From positions 310,001 to 374,000 of the forward strand of contig NZ_SOQZ01000001.1 of assembly GCF_004366715.1 (NCBI RefSeq): a stretch of DNA of 64,000 nucleotides, given 5' to 3'. Below the pieces are notes generated by a model, which did no database searches, had not been told where the DNA came from, and worked only from the letters and a program-made list of their open reading frames with translations. The DNA is from Meridianimaribacter flavus. Lineage in GTDB: Bacteria; Bacteroidota; Bacteroidia; Flavobacteriales; Flavobacteriaceae. Shown one piece after another: positions 44,331 through 54,172 of the stretch (positions are counted from its first letter, which is position 1; each line of letters opens with the position of its first letter). Made by a program: the position numbers and the translations under genes.

Positions 44331-44352
44331 AAATCCGCTAAGTAGCGGATTT
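44331..44352 (-). terminator. terminator after the flotillin gene
   Basis: AAATCCGCT (44331-44339) pairs with AGCGGATTT (44344-44352) around a 4-nt loop, with a further A-run to the left that reads as a U-run in the minus transcript. Confidence 0.85.
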
Positions 44353-44359
44353 TCAATGT

Positions 44360-45805
44360 TTAGTTTTTATCATCTTCCTTTTTGCTAGGTAGAGATTTTG
44401 TCTCTTCTGGATCTTTTTTGTCTTTACCTTTAAGATACTCAGGTAAATCCATTCCTGCCATATTAAACATTTCTTGTAGAGGAGGAACAGCTTTGTACAT
44501 TCCTGAGATAAAGTTAGATGTTGAAGATTTTCCGTCTTTATTACCTCCATTTTCCCAAACAGTTACTTTATCTATCTTAATATTTTTAATGGCTTCAGCT
44601 TGTGTTTTTACTAGTTCTGGTAACTTATCAGCAATTAATAAAAGTACAGCGTCTTTAGAGTTGTTACCAGCTGCTTTTACGATTTCATCTAAACCTGCAG
44701 CTTGTTTGGTTAATACTTCATAAAGCCCTTTTGCTTCTGCTTGTGCTTTAAACAATATAGCATCTGCCTCACCTTTTGCACGTCTTCTAATGCGTTCCGC
44801 TTCAGCTTCAGCATCAATTTCAGCTTTCTTTTTAGCAATTTCAGTAGGTACAATAACATCAGCCATTTGTGATGAGCGTTCACGTTCTGCTCTGGCAGTT
44901 TCAGCTTCTTGCTCAGCAGCATACGACTCTTGTAATGCCTTTGCAGCTTGTACTTTCTCTGAAGCAATTGCTACTCGCTCAGCTTCGGCTTCACGTTGAC
45001 GACGTAAGGAATCTGAATTAGCAACCGAAATTTTAGCTGTATTTTCTCCTTCAACAGCTTTAGCATTTGCAGCGGCAACTTGTGTTTTTTCGTCCTGTAC
45101 TGCATTAGCTTCACCAATAGCTCCATCTCTGTTTTTCTCAGCAACCGATTTACGAGCAGCATTAATAGCGTGTGCTGCGGCTTCTTTACCTAAAGCTTCA
45201 ATGTATCCTGATTCATCAACAATATCAGTAATATTTACGTTGATGAGTTTAAGACCAACCTTTTTTAGCTCAGATTCTACAGACTGTGAAATATTGGTTA
45301 AGAATTTATCTCTATCAGAATTAATTTCTTCAATATCCATAGAAGCAACTACCAAACGTAACTGACCAAAAATAATTTCTTTAGCAAGTTCTTGAATGTC
45401 TTGTAAGCCTAAACCTAATAAACGTTCTGCAGCATTTTGCATTACTCCAGGTTCAGTAGAAACACCAATGGTAAAACGCGATGGTACATTTACACGAATG
45501 TTTTGTTTAGAAAGTGCGTTTACTAAATTTACTTCAATAGAAATTGGTGTTAAATCGAGATATTCATAATCTTGAATTACAGGAACTATAAAAGCAGCTC
45601 CACCATGAATACATTTGGCAGATTTTCCGCCTCCAACTTTTCCATAGACTACAAGTATTCTATCTGATGGACAACGTTTGTAACGCTTAATAAGGATAAC
45701 TAAGGTTAAAACTATAAATAGTGCTACAAAAATAAGTAGCATTGGACCGCCTAAACTTTCAACGTTGAAGCTTTCCTGAAGGGTTAGAAATTTCATTTGA
45801 GTCAT
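44360..45805 (-). CDS. flotillin-like SPFH protein
   Basis: 481 residues. One N-terminal membrane helix (about 20-40: GPMLLIFVALFIVLTLVILI), an SPFH/band 7 domain (about 45-230: ILVVYGKVGGGKSAKCIHGG, PSRFTIGVSTEPGV, IIFGQLRLVVASMDIEEINS), then a long Ala/Glu-rich coiled coil (about 230-370) and a C-terminal region including NFISGMYKAVPPLQEMFNMA. Flotillins form large membrane-associated oligomers that organise membrane microdomains. The gene follows an NfeD/YqiJ-like gene by 51 bases, the usual flotillin partner, and resembles E. coli YqiK and eukaryotic flotillin in length. Confidence 0.94.
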   Translation of the reverse strand: MTQMKFLTLQESFNVESLGGPMLLIFVALFIVLTLVILIKRYKRCPSDRILVVYGKVGGGKSAKCIHGGAAFIVPVIQDYEYLDLTPISIEVNLVNALSKQNIRVNVPSRFTIGVSTEPGVMQNAAERLLGLGLQDIQELAKEIIFGQLRLVVASMDIEEINSDRDKFLTNISQSVESELKKVGLKLINVNITDIVDESGYIEALGKEAAAHAINAARKSVAEKNRDGAIGEANAVQDEKTQVAAANAKAVEGENTAKISVANSDSLRRQREAEAERVAIASEKVQAAKALQESYAAEQEAETARAERERSSQMADVIVPTEIAKKKAEIDAEAEAERIRRRAKGEADAILFKAQAEAKGLYEVLTKQAAGLDEIVKAAGNNSKDAVLLLIADKLPELVKTQAEAIKNIKIDKVTVWENGGNKDGKSSTSNFISGMYKAVPPLQEMFNMAGMDLPEYLKGKDKKDPEETKSLPSKKEDDKN

Positions 45806-45856
45806 TTTAAAGATTTAATAGATTGTGTTATGATTTTATGATAGATTAATAGTGTG

Positions 45857-46495
45857 TTACTCAATTAAGTTGTTGTTACCGTTATTGAGTTTTTGACGCT
45901 CAGCAACTGAGGGTTCAATTGGTTTTCTGGTTTGGTCAACAATAAGAATACCGTTAGAGGTAACGTCTACAACTTTAATAATTGTTCCAGATTTTAATTC
46001 GGTTAACGAGTCGGTTAAAGCGTCTAATTCACGCACAGTTCCTTGTACATTTACGCTTACTTTACCCATACTAGAGCGATCTGCACCAATAGTAAGGTAA
46101 ACTTCACCAACTGCATCTATAGCATTTTTATAGTTAAGAGTTCCGCTATCGCTAAGCTTACTTATAAAATGAAACATTGCAGCCATGATTAGCATCATGA
46201 GTAAACCGCTAATCACAGAAATAATTATGGTTGTAGGTTTAGAATATCCTGCATTTAAACAAGCAATTCCACTCCAGCCAAAAATAGTAAAGAACCCAAC
46301 CAAATTTTTGAATGTGATAAACTGAAAACCTGCGCCTATGTCGCTATCGATATCAGTGTCAATATCGCCTAAGTCATCAGCATCACCTCCCAAAAAGGCC
46401 ATAAACATTACTGCCAAAAATACAACAGAACCTATAATGGCAACTACCCAATATACTTTAGGCAAAAATTCTAAATTTGAAAACCACTCTGTCAT
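45857..46495 (-). CDS. NfeD/YqiJ-like membrane partner of flotillin
   Basis: 212 residues. Three membrane helices (about 15-36, 70-90 and 92-115) are separated by an acidic loop (GDADDLGDIDTDIDSDIGAG), then an OB-fold-type C-terminus (AVGEVYLTIGADRSSMGKVS, SGTIIKVVDVTSNGILIVDQ). NfeD-type proteins are found beside SPFH genes and are thought to assist flotillin assembly. First gene of this two-gene operon. Confidence 0.85.
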   Translation of the reverse strand: MTEWFSNLEFLPKVYWVVAIIGSVVFLAVMFMAFLGGDADDLGDIDTDIDSDIGAGFQFITFKNLVGFFTIFGWSGIACLNAGYSKPTTIIISVISGLLMMLIMAAMFHFISKLSDSGTLNYKNAIDAVGEVYLTIGADRSSMGKVSVNVQGTVRELDALTDSLTELKSGTIIKVVDVTSNGILIVDQTRKPIEPSVAERQKLNNGNNNLIE

Positions 46496-46809
46496 ATTTT
46501 AAAGATTTTAAATGCGTTAATAAATATACAATCATTGTAAGATTATTCTATCTTATTTTTGAAAGTTTTCGACAAAGTTTAGCCACCTTATAGACTTACA
46601 TAGTCTTGGATGTTTTTTGAAATCTTTTTTTGGATAGTGAATTATCCAAAATTTAGGAATGTCAATAGTATAAATTTAAGATGGTTAGTCTTGGCGGTTT
46701 TTAAACCATATTTTTTGAGCTCTAAAAAAGGAAGGTGTAAAAACTACTTTCAATATATCAGTAGTTTACAATTTAATTTTGTTACATTTTTGAAATAAAT
46801 TAAATAAAA
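46496..46809. other. gene-free spacer
   Basis: About 310 bases between the NfeD-like gene and the terminator at 46810. A 62-codon open frame on the plus strand (46610-46798) is rich in Phe/Tyr/Leu with no recognisable feature and is probably non-coding. It should contain the promoter for the NfeD-flotillin operon near its left end, but no clean TAnnTTTG match was found. Confidence 0.5.
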
Positions 46810-46836
46810 AATTCCTGTCTGAAATAGACAGGAATT
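46810..46836. terminator. perfect palindrome terminator after the TonB receptor gene
   Basis: AATTCCTGTCT (46810-46820), GAAAT loop, AGACAGGAATT (46826-46836), an 11-bp perfect stem in A/T-rich flanks. Its ends (AATTCCTG / CAGGAATT) resemble the REP-like unit at 17065-17088, so it may be a dispersed repeat used as terminator. Confidence 0.7.
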
Positions 46837-46859
46837 ACATTTAATGCGTTTACTTGTTT

Positions 46860-48677
46860 TTATCTAAAGTTATAACGCAACCCAAATAATACATTGCTTG
46901 GAGGCATTGGAACAAATCCTGACTCAATGTAATCTACATCAAAAATGTTGTTTGCAGTTACACTAAACTCAGCAGATTTTACTTTTACAATAACTGATGC
47001 ATCCCAAACATTGTAAGTTTGTCCTGTAGTACGTTCGGCATATTTATAAACTATGTTTTGTCTTACATTTTTAAATAATTGAGAGCTAAACCTAGTAATG
47101 TATTGGTGTTTTAATGTGTTTAATGAGTAACGTGATAAATCTTCGTTTTGATCTAAAATGTTATCATCTAAGTATGAATAGCCAAAGCCTAATGTTTGTT
47201 TATAGTTATTAATGTTGAAGTTATAGGCAGCATCAAACTCTAGTCCTTTGGTATTAACTTCGGTAATATTGGTAGCTGTGAAAGTGTCTTCAGACACGTC
47301 TGTTCTTACATAATCAATTAAATTTTTTGCATCTCTGTTAAACGCTGCAATGCTAGCTGTAAGTTTTGCTGAAGTATATTTAAGACCTACTTCTTGTGCA
47401 AAAGCTTCTTCGGGTTCTAAGTTAGAATTTCCTTGGGTAACAGGGTCGCTATAATACAAGTCAGTGTAAGTAGGAATACGATAGGTATATCCAATATTTC
47501 CGTAAGCTTTTAAACGGTCTGAAATGTCATAACCAATATCTAAACCTGGAAATGCATGAAACTTAAAATCGGAAAAGTAAGTTAGTGCAACACCAGGAGT
47601 AACATCTAGTTTGTCATTAGCAAATTTAAATTGATGTTCAACAAAAGCTGTAGCCATAAAGCGGTTACGTTGTCCAAGGTTATTACTACTAATGTAAACT
47701 TGGGATAAATCGATACCAAATCCTGTTACACCTGCTTTTGAAGTATAAGATGCATTGGCTTCAGCTCCTATTTTGTTTGTAATATGAAGGTTTCTGTAAA
47801 AACTAGGTTCTTCTCTACGTAGTAAAAAGAGGTCTTGGTTTCTTTTCCAGTAAACCCTTGGTTGTATCTTTAATTTGTTTGAAGCAAATTTTGTTGTAAA
47901 TGCTAAAAGGCTATTTTGAGTTTCTTCGTACTCAAAAAATGTTGGGTTTGTGGTGTAAAAATTTTGAGCACCAAACTTTCTATCCATAAAGGTAGCAAGC
48001 ATTTCAATAGGTTTATGTTTAGTATTGAAAATACTTTTCAAAAAGAAATTGGTGTTATCATAATCGGTATTTGTGCGATATCCATCCGAAGTCATTTTTC
48101 CTGCATGCACTAGGTGTTGAGAATTTTCAAGCGAACTAGCAGCGGTTATTGAACCGTTAAGTTGACCGAAAGAACCTGCTTCTGCATTAACAGACACTGA
48201 TGTGTCTAATTTGTTTTTGGTAACAATATTGATGGCACCATTAAAGGCGTTTTGGCCAAATATTCTAGCAGCAGGACCTTTAACAATTTCAATACGCTCA
48301 ATAACTTCTAGCGGAAGTGCAGCATTCATAGTATGATGACCTGTTTGAGCATCGTCCATTTTTATACCATCAATTAGTAATAAGGTTTGATCAAAACCAC
48401 CACCTCTTATGTATAAATCGGCTTGACTGCCTCCAGTACCACGACGTCTAATGTCAACTCCTGCAAATTGCTGAAGTAAATCAGCAACATTAGTTGCTGC
48501 GCTATTTTTTATATCCTTACTTGATATAACAGTAATGGTTCTTGAGTTTTCTTTAAACGGAACATCGATTCGTGTTGAAGTTATTACAACCGAGTCTAGA
48601 TTTTGTTCCTCTAGTTCTTGAGCTTGTATTGATAATGAAAAAATAAAAAGTACAGTAAATAAAGAGATTGCTCTCAT
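46860..48677 (-). CDS. TonB-dependent receptor, BtuB/CirA-like
   Basis: 605 residues from the ATG at 48677. Signal peptide MRAISLFTVLFIFSLSIQA, plug domain (DSVVITSTRIDVPFKENSRT, AATNVADLLQQFAGVDIRRR, LLLIDGIKMDDAQTGHHTMN, VKGPAARIFGQNAFNGAINI) and a beta barrel ending SNVLFGLRYNFR. There is no carboxypeptidase-like N-domain. The pattern is that of B12/siderophore receptors; the ligand is unknown. A frame from 48779 would add 34 residues, overlap the divergent regulator and hide the signal peptide, so it is rejected. Possibly controlled by the MocR-like protein divergently encoded. Confidence 0.92.
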   Translation of the reverse strand: MRAISLFTVLFIFSLSIQAQELEEQNLDSVVITSTRIDVPFKENSRTITVISSKDIKNSAATNVADLLQQFAGVDIRRRGTGGSQADLYIRGGGFDQTLLLIDGIKMDDAQTGHHTMNAALPLEVIERIEIVKGPAARIFGQNAFNGAINIVTKNKLDTSVSVNAEAGSFGQLNGSITAASSLENSQHLVHAGKMTSDGYRTNTDYDNTNFFLKSIFNTKHKPIEMLATFMDRKFGAQNFYTTNPTFFEYEETQNSLLAFTTKFASNKLKIQPRVYWKRNQDLFLLRREEPSFYRNLHITNKIGAEANASYTSKAGVTGFGIDLSQVYISSNNLGQRNRFMATAFVEHQFKFANDKLDVTPGVALTYFSDFKFHAFPGLDIGYDISDRLKAYGNIGYTYRIPTYTDLYYSDPVTQGNSNLEPEEAFAQEVGLKYTSAKLTASIAAFNRDAKNLIDYVRTDVSEDTFTATNITEVNTKGLEFDAAYNFNINNYKQTLGFGYSYLDDNILDQNEDLSRYSLNTLKHQYITRFSSQLFKNVRQNIVYKYAERTTGQTYNVWDASVIVKVKSAEFSVTANNIFDVDYIESGFVPMPPSNVLFGLRYNFR

Positions 48678-48738
48678 AATATAAATAGTTTTCGTGTTTT
48701 TAACGCTGCAAAAGTCGTAACTTTCCGGATCATTAAAA

Positions 48739-48771
48739 TAGTCCAGTTTTAAAACAATGAGTAGTCCGGTT
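48739..48771. promoter_or_regulatory. TAGTCC direct repeat, candidate MocR operator
   Basis: TAGTCCAGTT at 48739-48748 and TAGTCCGGTT at 48762-48771 match at 9 of 10 positions, with starts 23 nt apart on the same face of the helix. They straddle the MocR-like gene's ATG (48757). MocR/GabR proteins bind paired direct repeats, so autoregulation and control of the divergent receptor gene is a reasonable inference. Confidence 0.5.
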
Positions 48772-50250
48772 GAAGACAATCTTAAATCCTTAATTACATT
48801 TGATAAAGCGTCAAGTACTTCGGTTTATATTCAAATTGCACAGCAAATGGTAAATGCTATCCAAAGAGGTTATTTACATGAAGGAATAGCACTTCCAGGA
48901 ACACGAAAATTTGGTGAGATATTATCTATTAATAGAAATACAGCTGTTGCTGTTTATGATGAGTTAGCATCGCAAGGTTGGGTTGATATTGTACCCAATA
49001 AAGGAACGTTTGTACTGATGCCAGAGCAAAAAACTGCTGCTATTAAAGCAGCATCGCAAAGTATTGAACACTTAACAGCATATCCAGAAACTACAGGTTT
49101 TCCGTTTCAACTGTCTTTCAATTTGGCTTCTACCGAAGAAACAACACAATGTAATTATGTGATTAACGATGGTCAACCAGATTTAAGGTTGCATCCTACG
49201 CATCAGTTTTCAAGATGGTATAGTGCTTCTATGAAACGAACTGCTTTAATTTCTAAATGGAATCAAACTCACGAGCAATCGCATTCAACATTCAATATAC
49301 AATTGTGTAATTACCTTAATGCTACACGTGGGTTTCATATAAAACCGCATAACATTTTAAGTACAAGAAGTACTGAAATGAGTTTGTACATTGTATCTCG
49401 ACTACTTATTCAACAAAATGACATTGTACTTGTAGGCGATTTAAGTCACTACAAGTCTAATATGATTTTTCAACAGGCAGGAGCAACGCTAAAGACAATT
49501 CCTGTTGATGCTAATGGTATTGATGTAGATTTTATTGAAAGACATTTTACCAAAGGAAGCATACGTTGCGTTTATGTTTGTGCGCATAGGCAGTATCCAA
49601 CTACAGTAACACTTTCTGCTGAAAGACGTTTAAAGCTATTACAGTTAGCAAAGGTTTATGGTTTTGCTATTATTGAAGATGATTTTGACTACGATTTTCA
49701 ATTTGATGGGTCTGCAATGTTACCAATGGCAAGTGCAGATGCTGAAGGTGTTGTTATCTATTTAGGACGATTGGGTCAGTCGTTTTTCCCAAGTTTTCAA
49801 GCTGGTTTTATAGTAGCTCCTCAAACTATTATTAAAGAAGTGAACAATTACTTGCAAATTTTGGATAAGCAAGGTGATTTAATTCAAAAGCAAATGCTTG
49901 CAGAACTTATTAATGAAGGTGAGATACACCGTTTAATTAAAAAGAATATTACCATTTATAAAGCAAGACGCGATTATTTAATTTCTTGTTTACAACATCA
50001 TTTTAGCGATGACTTGTATTGGAAAGTGCCTACTGGTGGCTTAGCCATTTGGTTACATTTTAAACCTAGTATATCGCTTGCTAAACTTGCTGAAAAAACT
50101 AAAGCGCGAAATTTATTGTTGCCAAAAACAATACTGTATCAAAGCAAAACTATTTGCGCTATTAGGTTTGGCTATGGACATTTAAATGAAGATGAAATAA
50201 CTGCAGTCGTTACTATTTTAAAAGAGTCTTACACGGCAATTGGCAATTAA
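48757..50250 (+). CDS. MocR-like (GntR plus aminotransferase fold) regulator lacking the PLP lysine
   Basis: 497 residues. An N-terminal GntR winged helix (about 20-88: SVYIQIAQQMVNAIQRG, LPGTRKFGEILSINRNTAVA) is joined to a full type I aminotransferase fold. In normal MocR proteins the segment G-x-F-(S/G)-K-(T/S)-x-x-P carries the PLP lysine; here the matching segment YLGRLGQSFFPSF has Gln341 instead (codon CAG, 49777-49779). EDDYD is EDDFD, so the PLP-phenol-contacting Tyr is Phe310. The carboxylate-binding Arg (AIRFGYGH) remains. It therefore may sense a ligand without an internal aldimine. It faces a TonB receptor gene across an 80-base spacer. Confidence 0.9.
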   Translation: MSSPVEDNLKSLITFDKASSTSVYIQIAQQMVNAIQRGYLHEGIALPGTRKFGEILSINRNTAVAVYDELASQGWVDIVPNKGTFVLMPEQKTAAIKAASQSIEHLTAYPETTGFPFQLSFNLASTEETTQCNYVINDGQPDLRLHPTHQFSRWYSASMKRTALISKWNQTHEQSHSTFNIQLCNYLNATRGFHIKPHNILSTRSTEMSLYIVSRLLIQQNDIVLVGDLSHYKSNMIFQQAGATLKTIPVDANGIDVDFIERHFTKGSIRCVYVCAHRQYPTTVTLSAERRLKLLQLAKVYGFAIIEDDFDYDFQFDGSAMLPMASADAEGVVIYLGRLGQSFFPSFQAGFIVAPQTIIKEVNNYLQILDKQGDLIQKQMLAELINEGEIHRLIKKNITIYKARRDYLISCLQHHFSDDLYWKVPTGGLAIWLHFKPSISLAKLAEKTKARNLLLPKTILYQSKTICAIRFGYGHLNEDEITAVVTILKESYTAIGN

Positions 50251-50260
50251 AGGTTTGTAG

Positions 50261-50674
50261 TTATTTTATATCAAATTCAGTATTGCATTCCTCACATCTG
50301 TATTTGTCTTTTGCATAAAATGGGAGAGTACTAAATAAAAACCCAATAAGGAAAGAGAAAAATGATTTAAAATCTTTAATAGTTGAAAACAACATTACTT
50401 TACTACTATTGCAGTTAGGGCATTGTATAGCGTTACCATCGTCATCTATCGAATATTTATTAATGGTTTCTAAAATATGTTGTGCTTTTAAAGCATCTTT
50501 AGCGAGTACTTTTAACTTAACACCACCAATAGCATTGCTAACCAAAGGATCAGTATCTATAGTTAAATGATCACTTAAAAAGACTTCAATACCTTCAGAT
50601 TCTAAACGTCCTTTTATAATTTGCGCTTCTGTAGAATACTGAAATTTTGCAATGGTTTTAAAGGTTGATGACAT
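50261..50674 (-). CDS. DUF2007 domain protein with C-terminal zinc ribbon
   Basis: 137 residues. The N-terminal half has the DUF2007 pattern (KTIAKFQYSTEAQIIKGRLE, SEGIEVFLSD, GVKLKVLAKDALKAQHIL). The C-terminal half is a zinc ribbon: C-P-N-C near residue 85 and C-E-E-C near residue 129, separated by a hydrophobic stretch (FFSFLIGFLFSTLPFYA) that may be membrane-associated. DUF2007 is predicted to be a PII-like signal-transducing domain, with no proven role. Convergent with the MocR-like gene, no terminator between them. Confidence 0.85.
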   Translation of the reverse strand: MSSTFKTIAKFQYSTEAQIIKGRLESEGIEVFLSDHLTIDTDPLVSNAIGGVKLKVLAKDALKAQHILETINKYSIDDDGNAIQCPNCNSSKVMLFSTIKDFKSFFSFLIGFLFSTLPFYAKDKYRCEECNTEFDIK

Positions 50675-50727
50675 ATTTGTTTTTAAATTGATTATAAATA
50701 TAGCTTTTTAGATTTTGATTAAAATTA

Positions 50728-50756
50728 TTGTTTTTCGATAATTTTTTATACATTTG
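50728..50756 (+). promoter_or_regulatory. promoter for the DUF2975-HTH operon
   Basis: TTG at 50728-50730, 18 nt, TACATTTG at 50749-50756 (full match). The -7 element overlaps the first possible ATG (50754), so translation must start at 50781. AATTAT/ATAATT inverted repeat (50723-50743) overlaps the -33 region and CGATAATTT recurs at 50768, a possible operator for the HTH protein. Confidence 0.65.
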
Positions 50757-50780
50757 TTATTGTTAAACGATAATTTAAGA

Positions 50781-51299
50781 ATGAAGTCATTACAAGTTTT
50801 TAAAATAATGCATGTGATATCGTGGATTATTTTTATAGGATTAAGTATTAAGGCAGGTGCATTAATAATCTCATTTATTGTTAGCATTTTTGTGGATGAA
50901 TTTGCGTCAAAGAACCTTTACCTTGGGTTAGATTTATTAAATGTGTACAACTTTAGTGTGTTTCATTACTCGAGCATAATTGTATTCTATATTCTTACCG
51001 CAATACTGAAAGCCTATTTATTCTATTTGTTAATTAAAGTGTTTAGGCATTTAGATGTCAACAATCCGTTTAATTTAACAGTTGCAAAAACAATTACTAA
51101 AATTAGTTATGTCTCATTTTGTATAGGCTTAATTGCAGCACTAGCTTATGGATATACTATATGGCTTTCTCAAAAAGTGTTTTTTGCATTTAACTGGAAT
51201 GCTTCAGGATTTCTTTTTATGGCTGGAGTTATATTTATAATTGCCTTTTTATATAAACGCGCTGTTGAATTACAAACAGAAAACGAATTAACCATATAA
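50781..51299 (+). CDS. DUF2975 membrane protein
   Basis: 172 residues with four membrane helices (about 10-36, 62-84, 104-130, 137-155) and the DUF2975 pattern (NPFNLTVAKTITKISYVSFC). It is followed, after two bases, by a Cro-like HTH gene, the standard DUF2975-HTH pair found in Bacteroidota and Firmicutes, whose role is thought to be membrane-linked regulation but is not established. The start at 50781 rather than 50754 is dictated by the promoter. Confidence 0.9.
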   Translation: MKSLQVFKIMHVISWIIFIGLSIKAGALIISFIVSIFVDEFASKNLYLGLDLLNVYNFSVFHYSSIIVFYILTAILKAYLFYLLIKVFRHLDVNNPFNLTVAKTITKISYVSFCIGLIAALAYGYTIWLSQKVFFAFNWNASGFLFMAGVIFIIAFLYKRAVELQTENELTI

Positions 51300-51301
51300 T
51301 T

Positions 51302-51508
51302 ATGCCAATAGTAGTCAATCTAGATGTTATGCTAGAAAAAAGAAATATGAGAAGCAACGAGTTGGCAGAAATTATAGGTATTACTACAGCAAACCTCTCT
51401 ATTTTAAAAACAGGAAAAGCAAAAGCGATTCGGTTTTCAACTTTAGAAGCAATATGTGAAGCTTTGGATTGCCAGCCTTCAGATATTTTGGAGTATACTA
51501 AAGATTGA
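51302..51508 (+). CDS. Cro/C1-type HTH regulator (YozG-like)
   Basis: 68 residues, one helix-turn-helix of the small XRE type (MLEKRNMRSNELAEIIGITT, ANLSILKTGKAKAIRFSTLE, ALDCQPSDILEY). It lies two bases downstream of DUF2975 and is co-transcribed with it. Such proteins probably repress their own operon, possibly with their membrane partner. Target not known. Confidence 0.93.
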   Translation: MPIVVNLDVMLEKRNMRSNELAEIIGITTANLSILKTGKAKAIRFSTLEAICEALDCQPSDILEYTKD

Positions 51509-51522
51509 AACAATATAGGGTG

Positions 51523-52071
51523 TCACAGATATTTAACCTGTTTTGTTTCTCTATATACATCTTTATTTACCCACCTATGGTTGCCTCTTTCACGAGCGTC
51601 TAACAAATCAATGTTTAATTTATCAGAAAAAATAAAGGCCTTTTCAATAACTGAATCATAATCATCAAGTAAAAAAAGGTTTAAAAATTTATTGTTTCCA
51701 TACCATAAGTTTACTTGGTAACTACCTCGGGAACTAAACATTGAAATGTAATTTAAGTCTTCAAGATTTTGCCATTTTTCATTATGATTAAATATACCTA
51801 TAGCGTAGGAATGTTTTATTTTATGCTCACTGAAGTTAAAATGTATTGAATGTTGTGCTACAATTGGAGTAAAGCAATAAATAAGCGTTATGAAAATTAA
51901 AATAGAAAAAATAATCATTTTAATAATATCAGAAGATGTTAAGCTTTGAATAATATTACTACTAAAAAAGAAGTACATAAGACCAAAAAATGATGTAAAA
52001 ATTAGTGAAAAAACAATACGGTAAAACCAAGGTACATTAGGTTCTTTAATTATAAATTCACTTTTATACAT
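51523..52071 (-). CDS. membrane protein with PH-like C-terminus, unknown function
   Basis: 182 residues. Two membrane helices (about 20-45 and 50-70) are followed by a beta-rich soluble region (IHFNFSEHKIKHSYAIGIFN, LNYISMFSSRGSYQVNLWYG) resembling bacterial PH-like membrane-attached domains, then a basic tail. No recognised family. It is convergent with the HTH gene, 14 bases away. Confidence 0.7.
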   Translation of the reverse strand: MYKSEFIIKEPNVPWFYRIVFSLIFTSFFGLMYFFFSSNIIQSLTSSDIIKMIIFSILIFITLIYCFTPIVAQHSIHFNFSEHKIKHSYAIGIFNHNEKWQNLEDLNYISMFSSRGSYQVNLWYGNNKFLNLFLLDDYDSVIEKAFIFSDKLNIDLLDARERGNHRWVNKDVYRETKQVKYL

Positions 52072-52135
52072 ATTAGTAAATGTACTGGTTTAGGTTAAAT
52101 TATGAGTCATGGTTATTTTAATTAAAGCTACATAA

Positions 52136-52165
52136 AAAAAGCCAAACATTATTGTTTGGCTTTTT
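52136..52165. terminator. bidirectional terminator after atpC
   Basis: AAAAAGCCAAACA (52136-52148) pairs with TGTTTGGCTTTTT (52153-52165) with a 4-nt loop; a strong U-run in either direction. It ends the atpD-atpC transcript on the minus strand. Confidence 0.88.
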
Positions 52166-52189
52166 AATATTAAGAATAAAGAAATGTAA

Positions 52190-52483
52190 TTAGTCAGCTA
52201 ATACAATTACTTTATTGTCTTTCATTTCAATAGTTCCTGAATTAATTTTCACAGTTAGTATTTTGTCATTATCGTTATGAGGAACAACACTTGCATGTAG
52301 CTCATCAAATACTAAATGACTTTGTGTGTGAGTGTGGATTCTAATAGTTCCTTCTTTTAAAAGCGACACGATAGGAGCGTGGTCTTTTAACATTTCAAAC
52401 TCACCATTAACTCCAGGAACAACAACAGAATCTACTTCTGATGAAAAAATTGTTGCTTCAGGTGATACAATTTCTAAATACAT
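52190..52483 (-). CDS. atpC: ATP synthase F1 epsilon subunit
   Basis: 97 residues, the short epsilon form. It has the N-terminal beta-sandwich pattern (LEIVSPEATIFSSEVDSVVV, PGVNGEFEMLKDHAPIVSLL, KEGTIRI) and lacks the long two-helix C-terminal domain used for ATP-dependent inhibition in E. coli. It is the central-stalk subunit of F1. It follows atpD on the minus strand after a repeat-rich 60-base spacer; the rest of the ATP synthase operon is not in this window, as is usual in Bacteroidota. Confidence 0.93.
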   Translation of the reverse strand: MYLEIVSPEATIFSSEVDSVVVPGVNGEFEMLKDHAPIVSLLKEGTIRIHTHTQSHLVFDELHASVVPHNDNDKILTVKINSGTIEMKDNKVIVLAD

Positions 52484-52493
52484 AGTTTTTTAG

Positions 52494-52537
52494 TTTGCAG
52501 TTGCAGTTTGCAGTCAATAGAGACTGACTACTGCCAA
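52494..52537. repeat. TTGCAG-type repeats with hairpin in the atpD-atpC spacer
   Basis: TTTGCAG, TTGCAG and TTTGCAG in tandem (52494-52513), then CAGTC-AATAGA-GACTG hairpin (52511-52526) and ACTGCCAA (52530-52537). Such CTGCAA/CTGCCAA strings turn up as simple dispersed repeats in flavobacterial spacers. In the mRNA it could form a hairpin between the atpD stop and atpC start, affecting the ratio of the two proteins. Confidence 0.5.
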
Positions 52538-52543
52538 CTAATT

Positions 52544-54055
<1,512 letters not shown>

Positions 54056-54172
54056 TTATGTGTTTAATATTATGCAATTTAATTGAATGAAAACACCTAT
54101 TGTTTTCGCGCTGCAAATATATGAGTTTTAATTTAAAAACTCTATCATTTTTTCAGGCTTTTTAAGCATAAA

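Noticed and set aside
46610-46798. 62-codon plus-strand open frame in the spacer
   Set aside because: Composition is Phe/Tyr/Leu-rich with no domain, promoter or neighbour support; probably chance.
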